From Lanius collurio (Eukaryota; Chordata; Aves; Passeriformes; Laniidae), in the NCBI GenBank assembly GCA_020086605.1, contig JACBWW010000003.1:1637101-1701100 (forward strand): 64,000 nt of DNA, given 5' to 3'. Under the pieces are notes generated by a model. It was not told where the DNA came from. It saw only the letters and a list, made by a program, of their open reading frames with translations, and did no database searches. The position numbers were made by a program, and so were the translations under genes. The first letter of the stretch is position 1; the number at the start of each line of letters is the position of its first letter. Of the stretch, positions 26,301-38,816 are shown one piece after another.

Positions 26301-28559
26301 CCATAGATGAGTGGGGTTCCAGAAGTAATTCTAGGATTTTTTTGCTGAAAGGAAATGACCTTATAATTTATATAAGATGGTATGATCAACCAAATAAAAC
26401 TTTCCATTCTGAAACTGCAACACTGGGTTTTTTGAGCATACAGAAGAGAGGAAAACACTTTTGGTATGCTCACACATTTAGCTGAAAATGAGCAAATAGA
26501 TTATATTTAAAGAATGCTTTTTCTGGTGACTGGGAGCACAGTTCAGAAACAAATCCCTTAAACTGCTATTATTAGCCATCTCAGAGGAGACAGATATTTT
26601 ATCTGACTCTGCCCCAGTTTGAAGACCTCTCAGTAATATGAAGAAATTGAAGTAAAATTATATGAAACTCATTTGTCCTAATTTCTAGGGCTTACTAAAG
26701 AGATCCATATTGCAAGTCTAATCTAGGGAATGATGCTTTAGAGGGCTAGTCCCCTGCTCCCAAACATGAAGCTTTCTTCCCACCAGCTCTTTGCACTAGA
26801 GAGGTTGTGATTTTATTTTATATTTCCAATTGAAATGAAACTCTATCATCCTAATAGAAGTTGGGAACATTTAAAATTCAAGATACAGTTTCTACATAAT
26901 GGTAGAATTGTATTGAAGCACAACCTACAAGCATCATTTTCATTTCTTGTTGCATTACTCATTTGGTGACAATCTATGTGTGGTCTCCTAGTTCAATTTA
27001 TATTCAGTCAAATGGCTAAAGCAAGAGCTGTCTTTTTTTTTTTGAGGTGATAACCTTCCAGAAAATACACTTCTTCAGAAAACTGCCTCCCATGTTTTCA
27101 TTACTCTGGCAAACTGATGGAAATTACCAGAAATGTGTGTCAATTAGAAAAAAAAGTAAAATTAGGAAACTTGTGTGAAATTATATGATGGCACCACAAA
27201 CTCAGGAAGACTTAACAAAAAAACCTAAAATGAAACAAATTTCATGGTTTTCTGAGTGATTTTGAAAGAGTTTGAGCCTGGAAAACCACTAGTCTTTAAC
27301 AGCCAAAAATACTGTGGATTTCTGCCAACCTTGTCTTTCTAGGTTTGTGTCAGTCCATATTTTTCCTGTTTTTTTGTTGGCTACTTGCATTCTCAGTACC
27401 TTAACTAAAGGGTAAGGAATAAAACTATACTTGGCCAGCAGGTCATACTGATGAGTCAATATACACTGTTTTCTTGGAGGCCAAAAATACCTTTCTTATG
27501 ATGTTATCATGGAATTTTATTTAAATGGACAACTAGTACCTATGGTAAGTGCCCATGCTAAAAACCAATGGTCTGGCACAGAGGAGACAACAGAGCTTAG
27601 GCATTATGTCCAGTGACATCCAGTCAAATGGATACACTGTCCAAGGTAGCCACAAAGTTTCTATTGGATTTTGAACATAAAACTCAAGAAAGTAGACTTT
27701 GCAGAGTGAAGTAAAATTAGATGAACTGATAGACCAAGCATGCTCTGCTTGGTCATAGAATCTCTGTAGTATATACCAGCAGTATCTGTTGCATCTTTCT
27801 AAACAGAAAATACATCAGTTCCTTTTCTGTCTGCATTGTGGGGATTTTAATAGGTCAATTACAGTGCTTGATGACTGATAAGAACAACATAAAGTTCCTG
27901 CTCAGCCCTGCTCACTTTCTAGCACTACAAGTAAAGAGCAGCACAATCTCACTTTGGATACAAAAGGAAATATCTGTTGAATAAAGTCAACACTTGAACT
28001 GGAGAGAGGGTGTGAACAACAGCAGACAGATATCTGTGAGTAATTTTGTGCATGAATATGCTGGTTGTGAGAGAGGAGTGCTGCTTTGCAGGTGGGTAAC
28101 TCATGGGTGAGTCAGGAGTAACTCTGGTGACAAACCTGCATGAAGTGTAATTCACATAAACCATTCACATTTGAACTGCCTTCAAAAGTGTATATGTCTG
28201 CAACACCAAGTACTCTGACTACCCACAGCTAATAAAATCTTCATAAATCAGAGAGCTGAGATCAGTCAGAGCACAAGAGCAAAGCCTGTGAAAGTGGCCT
28301 CACGTTACTAAAAGAAAGTCACAAACAAAATTATCATTCTCAGAAAGAGCTGGGAAACACCCCTCCCCCCCCCAAAAAAAACCTCAAAAGGAAACAAAAG
28401 CCCTTCTCAGGATCCTAGCACTTCTGAGAGTTCATAAGGTTATGAAAATGCTGCTGAAGGTTTTGTTTCCTTTTTTTCCCTCTAAAAAGGGAAGCGAGAA
28501 TGCCCCAAACACAAAATTAGCTTTTAGCCCTGAGAGAACACGTCCCCAGTGTAACTCCG
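17341..28559. other. 11-kb AT-rich non-coding stretch, no gene seen
   Basis: No coding exon, dispersed repeat or RNA gene was recognised. Small items include a CA/TG-rich patch at 17342-17362, a (CCA)4 run near 19805-19818, a perfect 12-bp palindrome ACAGATATCTGT (28026-28037), and C9 followed by A8 (28365-28381). Open frames reach about 115 codons (21994-22341, minus) without known protein patterns. This could be a large intron or intergenic DNA. Confidence 0.5.
22496..22517 (+). other. Strong G-quadruplex motif
   Basis: Four runs of 4-5 G (22496-22500, 22503-22506, 22508-22511, 22514-22517) are separated by loops of 2, 1 and 2 bases. Short loops and long G-runs predict a stable quadruplex on the plus strand. 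It stands alone in AT-rich DNA, far from the CpG island. Confidence 0.8.
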
Positions 28560-28604
28560 TAAGGCTGTTTTGCCCCGTTCTGTCGGAGAAGAGGCTGATG
28601 TGCC

Positions 28605-28705
28605 TCTGCACAGGTCCTGTGCCGCCCTCTGGTGCCCGCCGCCCGGCTGCGCCTCCTCCGCCGGCCGCGGGGCAGCCCGGGGCGCGGGGCAAACGGAGCG
28701 AAAAT
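28605..28705. promoter_or_regulatory. Very small CpG-rich patch (mini island)
   Basis: About 100 bp of very GC- and CpG-rich DNA sits in AT-rich surroundings, with more than ten CpG in roughly 90 bases around 28620-28705. An open frame of about 163 codons (28632-29123, plus) begins here but resembles no known protein, and most of it lies outside the GC-rich core. The patch could be an alternative promoter, an enhancer or an insulator. It contains the CTCF-like core listed separately. Confidence 0.5.
28620..28634 (-). promoter_or_regulatory. CTCF-like site in the mini CpG island
   Basis: The minus strand reads CACCAGAGGGCGGCA, a near-ideal CTCF core (CCACCAGAGGGCG type). Together with the surrounding CpG-rich DNA it suggests a chromatin-boundary or looping element. 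It has the same orientation as the site at 13816-13828, so the two would not form a convergent loop with each other. Motif evidence only. Confidence 0.6.
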
Positions 28706-31700
28706 GCCATGGCCACAGAAAGTGCCCATCCTGCCCGTGCTGCTCCCTTCACCTGGTCTGGTACTTACACTGGCTTGCACCTCCTGGGAAACGCATTCCT
28801 TCCTTTGCTGGAGGTGTGCCCTTTATGTGAACCCGGACCTGAGTGTCGCCGGTAATCCCGCAGCTTCCTCTTTCCTGAGCAAAGCAGTTTTTATAAAGCT
28901 CCAGATTTGCAGCTCTCAAGCTCTCAGAAATGCCCCACACTTGGAGCTCTCAATCAAGCAAGAAACTGTAAACTGGAAGCCTGGAACTCTAAGCAAGCAG
29001 AGCCCTTTCTGCATCCAACAATGCCTTTGGAAGAGATCCACGCTGCTGTTTGCATTGCAGGGCAGCCGACCAGCCTTAGTCATGGGCCAGGAACCTGTTT
29101 ACACTGGGTTTGCAGCATGGTAATAACAATTTACGACTTCTGGAAATGAAGGGGTTTTGATTTGGGTGTTTTTTTGTTTTTGTTTTAAACTATGTGACAT
29201 AAGCTGTAAAGAAAACAGTGGAATTCCCAGCTGTGTTAGCCCTCGTAAACTGAGCTGAGAGTTTGTTGTTGCTGATGCTCCTGTGGTTTCTGGTGTGTTG
29301 ACACTGAAATCATGTTCAGTAATAGCCAAAATAGTTAAACACAAAATACAAATTCCCTATCTAAGAATCTCATTCCACAACTCCGTTTTTCCTCTCTCCT
29401 CAAATCCTTTCCGATGTGTGTTTTGCAACTCTCCCACTGCACAGTTCTTTTTCAATGTTATTTTCAAGAATTTTGCTTTTTTATTTTTTTTTCAGAAGGC
29501 AGTTTGCCATTTCCCAAGGATGCTCCTAACACTCTGCTTCTCTTTTGCTACTTATCTTTCTTATGATGATACACTTTTATAAGTGTTTGAGCCTTACACT
29601 GTAGATCAAATTAGATTCTCTGCAGAGAGGAAGCAATGTAAATTAATATGAGGGCTTGTGAGACATGGTGGCTGCTAGAGGTCCTTGGTTGTTCAGCAGC
29701 CAGCCGAGCTCAAAACTGAGACTGAACAGAGATGAGTTAACATCACAGACAGGAGCCAATAGCTCTGAAAGAAAGAGGAGGAATAAGAGTGTCACCACTC
29801 CATCATGTGGCATGTTCCTGTCTGTGTCTGTCACGATGGGAGGAGGTGTGTTATTGAGCAAGCCACACTTTTTCTCATTGCCTATAATTACAGATACACC
29901 CATAACTGCACACACAATCTTATCACAAAGAGGATTTCACCTCCCTTTGGACATGAGCAATGCTCCTATAGTTTCTGTCACAGGCAGTACCTTTGTGCAG
30001 GTGGAATTTGGTAGAATTCTCCAGAAAGCTGTAAAGTCTTAATTTTAGTTTTCAAGCTACTGTGGTAATCTCGTCTAAATTACACAGTACTGTAGCCCAG
30101 GTATCAGTTCTGGGTCACCTTTTGTCATAGTGACCCTCTCCATCTCAGGAGTCCCACAATACTTTTGGAAACATACAGTCATAAGAGGAGGTTATACACA
30201 CAATAGTCCTGTCTCTATCTCACTTCTGTTGGTACTCACGCAGAGTCTAAGGAAAATGAGCAGCTCACAGTCACGTACAGATCACCTGTGTTTGGACAGT
30301 GGCACACAGCACCACGTGCACAGAGACAAGGAGGCTAGCTGTCATGCCATCTGCTTTGCTGGTAGGTCTGAGGATTTACCTCCCCTGCAACTCTGAGGGG
30401 GTTCAAACCCTAGATCCAAATGAGGCATATTGAAAAAAAAAAACCTGAACAAACATCACTTCCTGCATAAGTTGAGAGCAGAAACTTTAAGAAACTTTAA
30501 GGCCTGCAAGTTATACCTACTTATGACTTCTGGTGAAGTTTGGACCTGTCCTACATGCCTACATGTCCACGACTGTCATTTTTCTAGCCAAGGGCTAGAT
30601 TCTTGACTTTCTCCAACTGCCAGCTCAGTCCTCAGACCTCTCCTTGGCATTTCCTACTGTGGCAACTATGGCTCCTTGATGAAGCTGTCATTGTGCATAA
30701 GGACTTGCTGGACAGGGTGCTTAGGGTTCAATCCATTTATTCCCTGAACATAAGAGGAGGCTTCTTCCTGACATTGCTAGAAGTGGAAAGGGACTACATA
30801 GACACAACTACAGCAAAGTGAGGAGACTTCACCCCACATGTTCTTTCATAGCTTTTTTCCTCCCTGGCACTGGACAAAGAAGTAGTTATCCTTCATCACC
30901 GAGCATTAAAATCATCACAGCTGGGTAAAATTAATATTTTTTGTGACATCTAAGGAAACATAGCTAGATCAGCAAAGCATATCAACAGGCTTGATCAAAC
31001 ACTTAAAACATTTACTGATATATTCTAGTTTTATTTTCATGTTTCCCTAAGAAAATGAACAGGAACATGGTAAATACATGCACAAGTTTTCAACTAAGTT
31101 GTGTTGCCTTAGTTAATATGAATTTTAAACATTCTTTGATGAGCAGTTTGAGGGTTGCTACCCCACTGACTTCTAGATTTTAGACCCGAGATGAATTTTA
31201 TGCTCTTCCAGTTTATTCTGAGGTAACAGCAATTACTCCTATTTTTAGCAACTAACAGTTTTGAAATTTAAATTTATTTGATGCTGAATCTTCCATTTGT
31301 TTCCAATATAGGAATAAGATTATCCCCACATGCATTTGGCTGCATTAAACATTAATAAGAAAAAGGAAAGAACAAATCTTTGAGAATTCAGTTACCATTT
31401 GCTAACACTTCATTAACCAATGCCAAATGCAGGAAGGAAGTAAACATTCCATTCTTTAAGAAAATTAATTAGTGCATTATTATATGGAAAAAATAATATA
31501 GGAAATATTATCACAGGCAGAAAGTGTGTTATTCCATTCAGATACCAGAGAAGGAGAGGGAAAGCAAACTCTAACTAACTTCAGTTGTGACCAGCTCATG
31601 CAGTTGTTTTACAGTAAAATTTGCATTATAGTTGTTTCCAAAAACAACAAAAGAAATCTGGGTCTGGGTTTGCTCTTTGCTTTCCCTGGCTGTAGCAGGC

Positions 31701-32927
31701 ACTGCCCATGGTAGTGGTGACTTCAGCTCTGCCTGCTCTCACTGTGCTTGTAGAGCCAGGTGAGGTGCTGGGATGTGCTGGCTGGCCTGGCCACACTGTT
31801 CTTATTGCAGCCACTGCTGCAGCTGTGCTCTGAGTGACCTGCATGGACACAGCCAGCCCTGGCTGCCCAGAGCTGTGATGTTTTGTCCATGTTGTCATCT
31901 AGAGAGTCCTGCTGCAGATAACCTAGTATTGGGAAGTGAGTGCCAGCCTTTGAATAGCCATGACCTCCAGAGATAAAACTGAGCAGCCTTCCTCTGTTCC
32001 CAGTTATCCCTCTCAGCCAGCAACTGACTGGGACCCTTGCTGGCCACAACTGTGTTGAAATCCAATGACAAGCACTACTGTGATGGCTGTGCTTTCATGA
32101 TGATCCCTGCCTTCCCACTGGGTTTAGGACTGGTGGCTGGGCAGTGAACCGCTGTGCACACATGTAGAACAACCATACACCCATATATCTCATCATCTGC
32201 ATACAACTGTTTGTAAAACTGAAAAACAAGTAGTCACAGCATCCAAAACAGAACTACAATAAGTATCAAATGTATAATGCTTCTTGGGATAAATAAATCT
32301 TATGAGTCACAGGGAGCTCCAACAGCAGAGACTATTAAGTTCAGAAAGGTACAGGGGTAAATGTCATGGCCTTTTAGGAACTGCATGCTTGAAGGAAGAT
32401 GCCATCACAACAGTCTGTCCTTTACCTCTTCTTTTCTCTTTGAGTTTTCCTGAACCTCAGTGCTTATGTGCATAGCTGAAATGGAAATCCACAAGGTTTC
32501 CCAAACTCATAAGGCTGTAATGCTCACTGATTATGTTTTGGGATCAAAAGACAGAACCTTTTATCTCCTCACCCCAATATATGGCCTGATGAGAGTAGGT
32601 ACAACTTCATTTAAAGGGCTTTAACGTTTCCTAATTTGTTATGGTGCTAAATATCTTTCAATCACAGCAATAAACAGACTGTCCAGCACCTTGTGATAAT
32701 AAATCCCAAACCTACTGCTGTGGAAGTTGGACTTTCAAAATTAATCAGGGTAGGATTTCATTTATAGTTGTATTTTTCATGCACAACTTTCAGTACTCTT
32801 CTGATATTGTAATGGTATAAAAGCACTGGTAAAGAAACATTCACAGTGTGCAGTTGCTCAACTGGATTCCTACACAACTTTAAGAAAAACAAAAACTGGA
32901 GGCAATTAGTATCTATAATTATCTGAT
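28706..32927. other. Non-coding stretch, no gene seen
   Basis: Contains T/G-rich simple sequence near 29160-29186, an exact 10-bp tandem (GAAACTTTAA twice, 30481-30500) and an unexplained GC-richer block at about 31690-32130. That block could be an unrecognised repeat. An acceptor-like polypyrimidine-AG occurs at 29465-29494, but no convincing exon follows it. Confidence 0.45.
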
Positions 32928-33214
32928 GTAGATGGATCCAGGCTCTTCTTGGTGGTGTTAAGCAATAGGACAAGAGGCAATGGGCAGAAAATGATGCTCA
33001 GAAAATTCCACCTAAATATGAGTAAGAATTGCTTTACGATGCAGATGAGTGAGCTCTTGAACAGATTGCCCAGAGAGGTTTTGGAGTCTCCCTCACTGGA
33101 GATATTCACAAACTGTGCAGATGCAATTCTCTGCAATGTGCTTGAGCAGGCAGGTTGGACCAGATGACCCACTGTGGTCCCTGCCAACCTGACCCATTCT
33201 GAGATTCTGTGAAA
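32928..33214 (+). mobile_element. CR1 non-LTR retrotransposon, 3'-end fragment
   Basis: Forward-strand CR1 3' region. Landmarks are 'gatccaggctcttcttggtgg', 'aggacaagaggcaatggg', 'gcccagagaggttttggagt', 'gttggaccagatgaccc' and the terminal 'attctgagattctgtga'. This is a different CR1 subtype from the copy at 3.4 kb, judged by the stretch before the end. Non-coding; open frames across it on both strands are chance. Confidence 0.96.
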
Positions 33215-34187
33215 TATCACCTGGGAAAGGCTGGTCACTGGAGAAATGCCTCTCTGCCTGGCTAATCTCTAACCTGTCTAGTGGAAATACTCACACTAGG
33301 GAAGTGAATCACTGAATGCTGGGCTGCTACTTCACACACAGGCTTGTGGGCACTCCCGATGGTGACTGGAAGCTATGGCTTGGTGCAGACTTGCCCAATC
33401 CTCTGTTTTATGGACACATTCTCTCCAGGCATGGGTGGGTGTCCTGAAGATTTACACTTGTTGCTAAGTGGTAATTATGTGAATTTGAAGCATCTCTTTG
33501 GAGGAGAATAGTGATTTAGGTGCCATACAGGGATAGTGTAACCCTGTGGCTTTCTCATCCCTAGGACAACAGGAAAATACAAAGTGATGGCACAAGCAGC
33601 AGGAAGATGGTATTTAGCCCTGTACCAGATCCTGTCCTGGAAGAAAAAGGGCATTTCTAAAGGTATAAACCTTTGCAGGGCCAAGTAGCAAGGAAGTCTG
33701 TAGTTTCCTCCTCCTGCTCACTGCCAGCCTGGGCCCTGGTGCTGAAGGTAACAAGTGGGAAATGGTGTATGAAGTGCACTCCAGGGCATGATAGCTCTGA
33801 AACCTCCAGCATTTCTCCAGGCAAAGAGGGAAGGGAGAGGGGCTGAACATGCCTTCAGCTTTTACCTTTCTCTATATGCCTTGATCCACAGGATGAACTA
33901 ATGTGAAATAGTAGAGTAACCTTAGGAAAACAGCTATTATTTCTTTCAAGAAGAGATGTATTCATTCACACAATGAATACAACACCAATTCAGTGACAAC
34001 TGCAACATTACCAATTGTCCTAAAGGTAAAGCCACAACTTAGATTGGATGTACAGTTAACATTATCCATGAGAACTTTATTGAAGCCAGTGCTAATTTAC
34101 ATGGCTTCATCTTGTGTGATATGTGGAAAGAAAACCTAGTGGCAATGCCACTGGGAAAGAAAGGACAAAAGAAAGTTAGTAACCTTC

Positions 34188-34240
34188 ACTTTGAGGTTTA
34201 ATTTATAATTGTATATTTATAAATTAAAAACTTTGAGGTT
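34188..34240. repeat. Palindrome flanked by 11-bp direct repeats
   Basis: An inverted repeat with perfect 12-bp arms, TTTAATTTATAA (34197-34208) and TTATAAATTAAA (34217-34228), has an 8-base loop. It is bracketed by exact direct repeats ACTTTGAGGTT at 34188-34198 and 34230-34240. The layout resembles a tiny insertion with a duplicated target, or a template-switch event. No transposon family is recognised. Confidence 0.85.
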
Positions 34241-36421
34241 GGGTTTTTGTCTTTTTTTTAAATTATTTTTTGCGGGTTTCTGCCTCAAATTAAAATCAGT
34301 TAATGAAGTCCTTCACTGTGAACACTAAGTCAATTACTGTAAGGATTACATTTGTCTTTAATGAAGTGAATCTTACTGCTACTGCTCCTGCTCAAGGATA
34401 TTCTAATAAATTAAGTCTTGCATCCTAATGAGTTTCAAGCATATTGGAAAATTGTGAATAAATAAAAAATCCAAAAATAATTTTTAATTATGCAGGAATT
34501 GTCCCTAAAAAGAATCCATCTCTGACAGGAAGGAGGCTTTAAATACCTGGTGGTTTAAGAAGAACAATTTGCAAAGGGAGTATTAGAAAATTAATCTTTG
34601 CAGATGCAAAACTCTTGGCACCAATTAATTAATGAAGTTGGAAATCAGCATAACTTCAGTACAAAAGTAGATAAAAAGCTGCTAAAACACAAGCGTCTAA
34701 AATATAAATTCTGGGGTTTTTTCTTCTTGGTTACATCAGAGTAAAGCAGAAACTTCGGGTTATAAGAACTTCCTGGAAAACAATCTTTTCTATCTCCACA
34801 GTTAAGACTGAGATGAAATATACCTTAGGCAAAACCCCCTTAGTTATTGTGAAGTATCAAATCATCACTGAAATAACTGGAGCTGTACTGACAAATCCCA
34901 GCAGAGCACCTGAGCCATCCAAGTTTCTGTGCAGAAGAGAACTGCTGTTTGACACCTGCCTATTCTATGGATATTTCAAAATTTACGTGGCTTCACCTGT
35001 TTATAAAATGAGCCAAATTTAAATTCATTGGACGTTCTCCTTGCTAACCTGCCAATTTCTGCTATCCTTTTCTCTGCTTCTGATTTTAACCCTGACTTCT
35101 GCATTTAATAGCAAGTCTGATCACCTCGGCTGAGTTGAATAGCTCAGGGTTTTTTGGTGCAGTAGCTAATCCTTCTTTGTGCAGCCATGTAAAAGTATCA
35201 CCGACAACTATCGCAGAACTTACACCTCAGCAACCAGCCAACTGAAGCTGTGTGAGTGGATAAAGTGCCTCTGAACTCATGTCCATAGGGCATAAATCCA
35301 AGCTGGAAAATCCAACCAGACTTCCACCTGAGTGGGAGGAGGCCTGGTTAATTTGATTAGAAAGTGGTTGAAGTGCCTATTCCTGCTGCCACTGCTAAAA
35401 TAACAGCAGGTGAGGGCAAAAAATTTGGATGACACATTTGCAAACAATCTAAAAAGAAGCAGTCCCCAAATTTACCTGTTCCACAACCTTCCAATGCCTT
35501 TACAACAAGGGATGTGGGTTTTCTTATGACTATTTCTCCAACAATAGAAAATGACTTGATGTCAACTTCTGTTTTTGAATGGCACGGTCCGAGCTGGGTG
35601 GAGGAGGAAGGAGCCAGCCAAGAGGAAATTTGAGGCTTTTTTGTTTCTCCCTGTAAGCAGGTATGCGTTGACTGTACTGCTTCCAAAGGCGTATGCTGTA
35701 ACTCAGCATTAATAATAGCTCACAAAAATGTGGCTAAACCTGTATAATACACAAGATGTAGTCATAGCACCCTGCAGGACAGCACTCATTATAGTGCAAC
35801 CTCAAGATGTCTAAGTAGTAAATCCTCTGCAAGTCCACCACACTTAGAACCTGTTTGTTCCCAAAGTCCTCTGTCTCAGAATGAACCTGTCTAATAAAGG
35901 CAGCAGAAATCAGGGTCATGGGATTTTCCAACAAAATGTTTCTACTGGAAAATTCCATTTCTGAGAACTAAAATGGCTCTCAAAAATGTAACTGCTAAAG
36001 AACAAGGAAATAAGACAACTTGAGAAGATACTCAATGGGCTCTGGTGCTCCCACATCTTGTAATGCTTGTATTACTTGTGGGGTTTTCAGCCAGGTTCCT
36101 GCACAGCCTTGCCACATGGAGTAAAAAATAATCCCTAAGGTTCCTGCAGCAGAAACAAGGGGATGGTAATCCTGAGGTTTTATCTTCCCTGAACCTTAGC
36201 TTTAGACTCTACAATATGGAGCTGGAAAGCCTCAAATCCCAGTTAATTCAACCAGAGGTTTCCAGACATATATGACAACTGGTCCCTCCTCTCACTGGAT
36301 TTTAAAAGCCATGTGGCAGCTATGGAAAGTGAATTTTTAAGCTCAGTTTTATTCCTAAACAAAAGATTTTAACTGTTTCCAAAACTTTTTTTTTTGATTG
36401 GTTTGGTTTTTCGAGGGCTTT

Positions 36422-36442
36422 TTGTTGTTGTTGTTGTTGTTG
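36422..36442 (+). repeat. Microsatellite (TTG)7
   Basis: Seven exact TTG units directly follow T-rich sequence. Seen directly; probably length-polymorphic. Confidence 0.95.
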
Positions 36443-38798
36443 TGCCACTGTGGAACATTTAGAACATTTTTTTCTCTTTTTGTCCTTACTCAGAATCTTT
36501 GGATTCCAATAAAAAGAAAAAGTAACCTTTTCACCAGCTTTAATCAAAGTCCAAAAACAGAAAGAAAGAAGGAAAAACTCCCAAACCTTTTGTAGGATAC
36601 TCTACTTGGGAAGCTGTGGAGCTTTCCATCCTAACAGTGGAATTGCATCACCAGTTAGAAAGAGCAACACTCAGAATGGTTTTGCATTGGAAATATGGAT
36701 GAACTGAACAGCTATGGTCTTTGCCATCATAATCAGGAAACAAAGAGTTGAGCCTGTTAGTTATATAAGCTAAAGATTTGTATTTCTCTGCTTTTCATTT
36801 AAGTGGGTTTTTTTTGACTCTTGGCCAGTGAATGAAAAATTAGTCAAGATGCTTGAGAGGATGTGAAAAGAATGAAAAAAACATTATTTTTTTTTATTCA
36901 TTGAAATATTTTCATTCAACAAACTCAAATGTTGACATTTTATTCAGATTCACTAAATTTTTATTTTGGAATATTGTGGAGGAGGAAAATGTTGTCTGTT
37001 ATACACTTAGGTGTGGTGTCCCACGAAAATAAGGATTACATTATCATGCTCATGTGTCTCTGGTTGTCTGTCCTCCTTCACTCCTCCCACACCCTCAAAA
37101 AGCTTTGAATCCAGTTTTGATGAAATGTGTCAGAATGTTCTGCAGTTCTTACAGTTTCAGCAAAGTAGACTTGTGAGTAAAGTTGGAAAAGAAACTCTAT
37201 TAATAGACCATAAGAGTAATGGCTTGGGGTGACTTTATGATACTGTATTCCCTATTGAAGAACAAATATAAATCTTATTAAACATGGAAACATCTGCACC
37301 AGAATTTCTCATTATGGTCCCACCACTCACAAATCAGCTCGTTACCAGCACTGGGAATTCAGGTTGTCTGTGTGATGCTCTTCTGGCTGAATGCATAGGG
37401 GGAATCCAAAAGTTTTAAAGAAACAAGAAAAAAAAGAGCAAAATGAAGAAAAGAAAAAGGATCTGAAGAAAGAGTAGGGAAGACAAATATTAAGAAATTG
37501 CCTTCAGCTGAGAATGGTCTAAAAGAATGTTTTCTTCTCACATCTGACCACTGTGAAAAAAGAAAAGAAGAAAGAAGTCCAAACTATTTTTATTGAATCT
37601 AGAAATCTACTGAGGCTGAATGATCTGTGAGAATTATGGAGAAGTTCAGAGTGCAAAAAGGCAGGCCCTGAGAAGAAAAAGCCTCCTCATCACACAGCAC
37701 ATTGCTCACAGACACTGATGAAGATATAGGTTGAAAAGATCTCCATGCTTTCAAGGAAATATTCAGATAGAACACTGGACCCATTTAATTCTTTTTTATA
37801 ATATATTATGACCGTGAATAGAAGAATCAGTCATGTTTTGTAAAAACTCTTCACAGGTTATTAGTTAATCACTTATATATCTTCCACAGGAGCAGCCTTA
37901 AACTCCCAAGTGCAGCTGGGCTTTGCTGTGAACTAGACAGGGAGGGTGTGGCAATATTGGGATCCCACTAGGAGTGGTTGCACTAGGGGCTCATACGGCC
38001 CAAGGCAGAGGAGGAATGAAGATCACACTTGAGAAGGGTTGAAAGTAGGGATTTTAAAAAAACATAGGTAGCATTGCAAGGCTGAGGAAAACATGGTGTA
38101 AACCCCAAAACCATTTTAAAAGGAAAAAATATCCCAAAGTGAAAAAATGGTCTTTGAATCTTTGATAGAGGAAACAAGTCTCGTTTTGGAGCAGCTCCTG
38201 GTGAGCTCCCACCGCACCATTTTTTCTTCAAAACAAAACCCTCCATCCTAAGTAGCTCTAACTCAGGTTTGCTGCCTGGGTGTGCTAATCAGTGGAATTA
38301 GAGGATCGGAACAGAGCCAAGTGACAGTGTGACTGCCTGTGCAAGGCAACACCAACAGCCAGCGTGTATTGAGTGCTCTGTAGCAACAGCCCCATGACAG
38401 TATTCCTCCAGAGTAAGCAAAAGCAGGATAAACTGGTCTGCAACTACCAAGAGGGTTAATTCGCTCCTTTTAACATAAACATAGATCTAAAATGAGATTA
38501 TATTACATCAGAAACAAGGCAAAGTTTGAAGATATTTGTTCAAAATGGGCCTAATGACTCTTTTGTCATTGTAATTCACACCTTTCACCTTGCTAATATG
38601 GAGCAATTGCAAATTGGCATACTGCCAGAAAATGCAAGTAGTATCTTTCACCTGTCCTGTTTGCTTTATCTACTCTTTCCCCTTCTTTCTTATGTACTTT
38701 TCAGATATGATGGACTTTCTTCTAAAAGCTGCTAGTCATTTCCAATTTGTAACCACTGTACAGCCAGCTTCCTGTTGTTTGTTTTTAAAACGTGAGCC

Positions 38799-38816
38799 TT
38801 TTTTTTTTTTTTTTTT
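38799..38816. repeat. Poly(T) tract, 18 bases
   Basis: An uninterrupted run of 18 T. It could be the reverse-strand poly(A) of an old retroposed copy, but no recognisable body or target-site duplication adjoins it. Confidence 0.9.

Noticed and set aside
27745..27775. 'tcatagaatctctgtag' as a CR1 terminus
   Set aside because: The adjoining sequence does not continue into CR1 on either side, so it is a chance match. The same applies to 'caatcatagaaca' at 46096.
28632..29123. 163-codon frame (plus) starting in the mini CpG island
   Set aside because: No known protein similarity. Only its first quarter is GC-rich, and two other frames over the same start are also open. It is kept only as part of the CpG-patch description.
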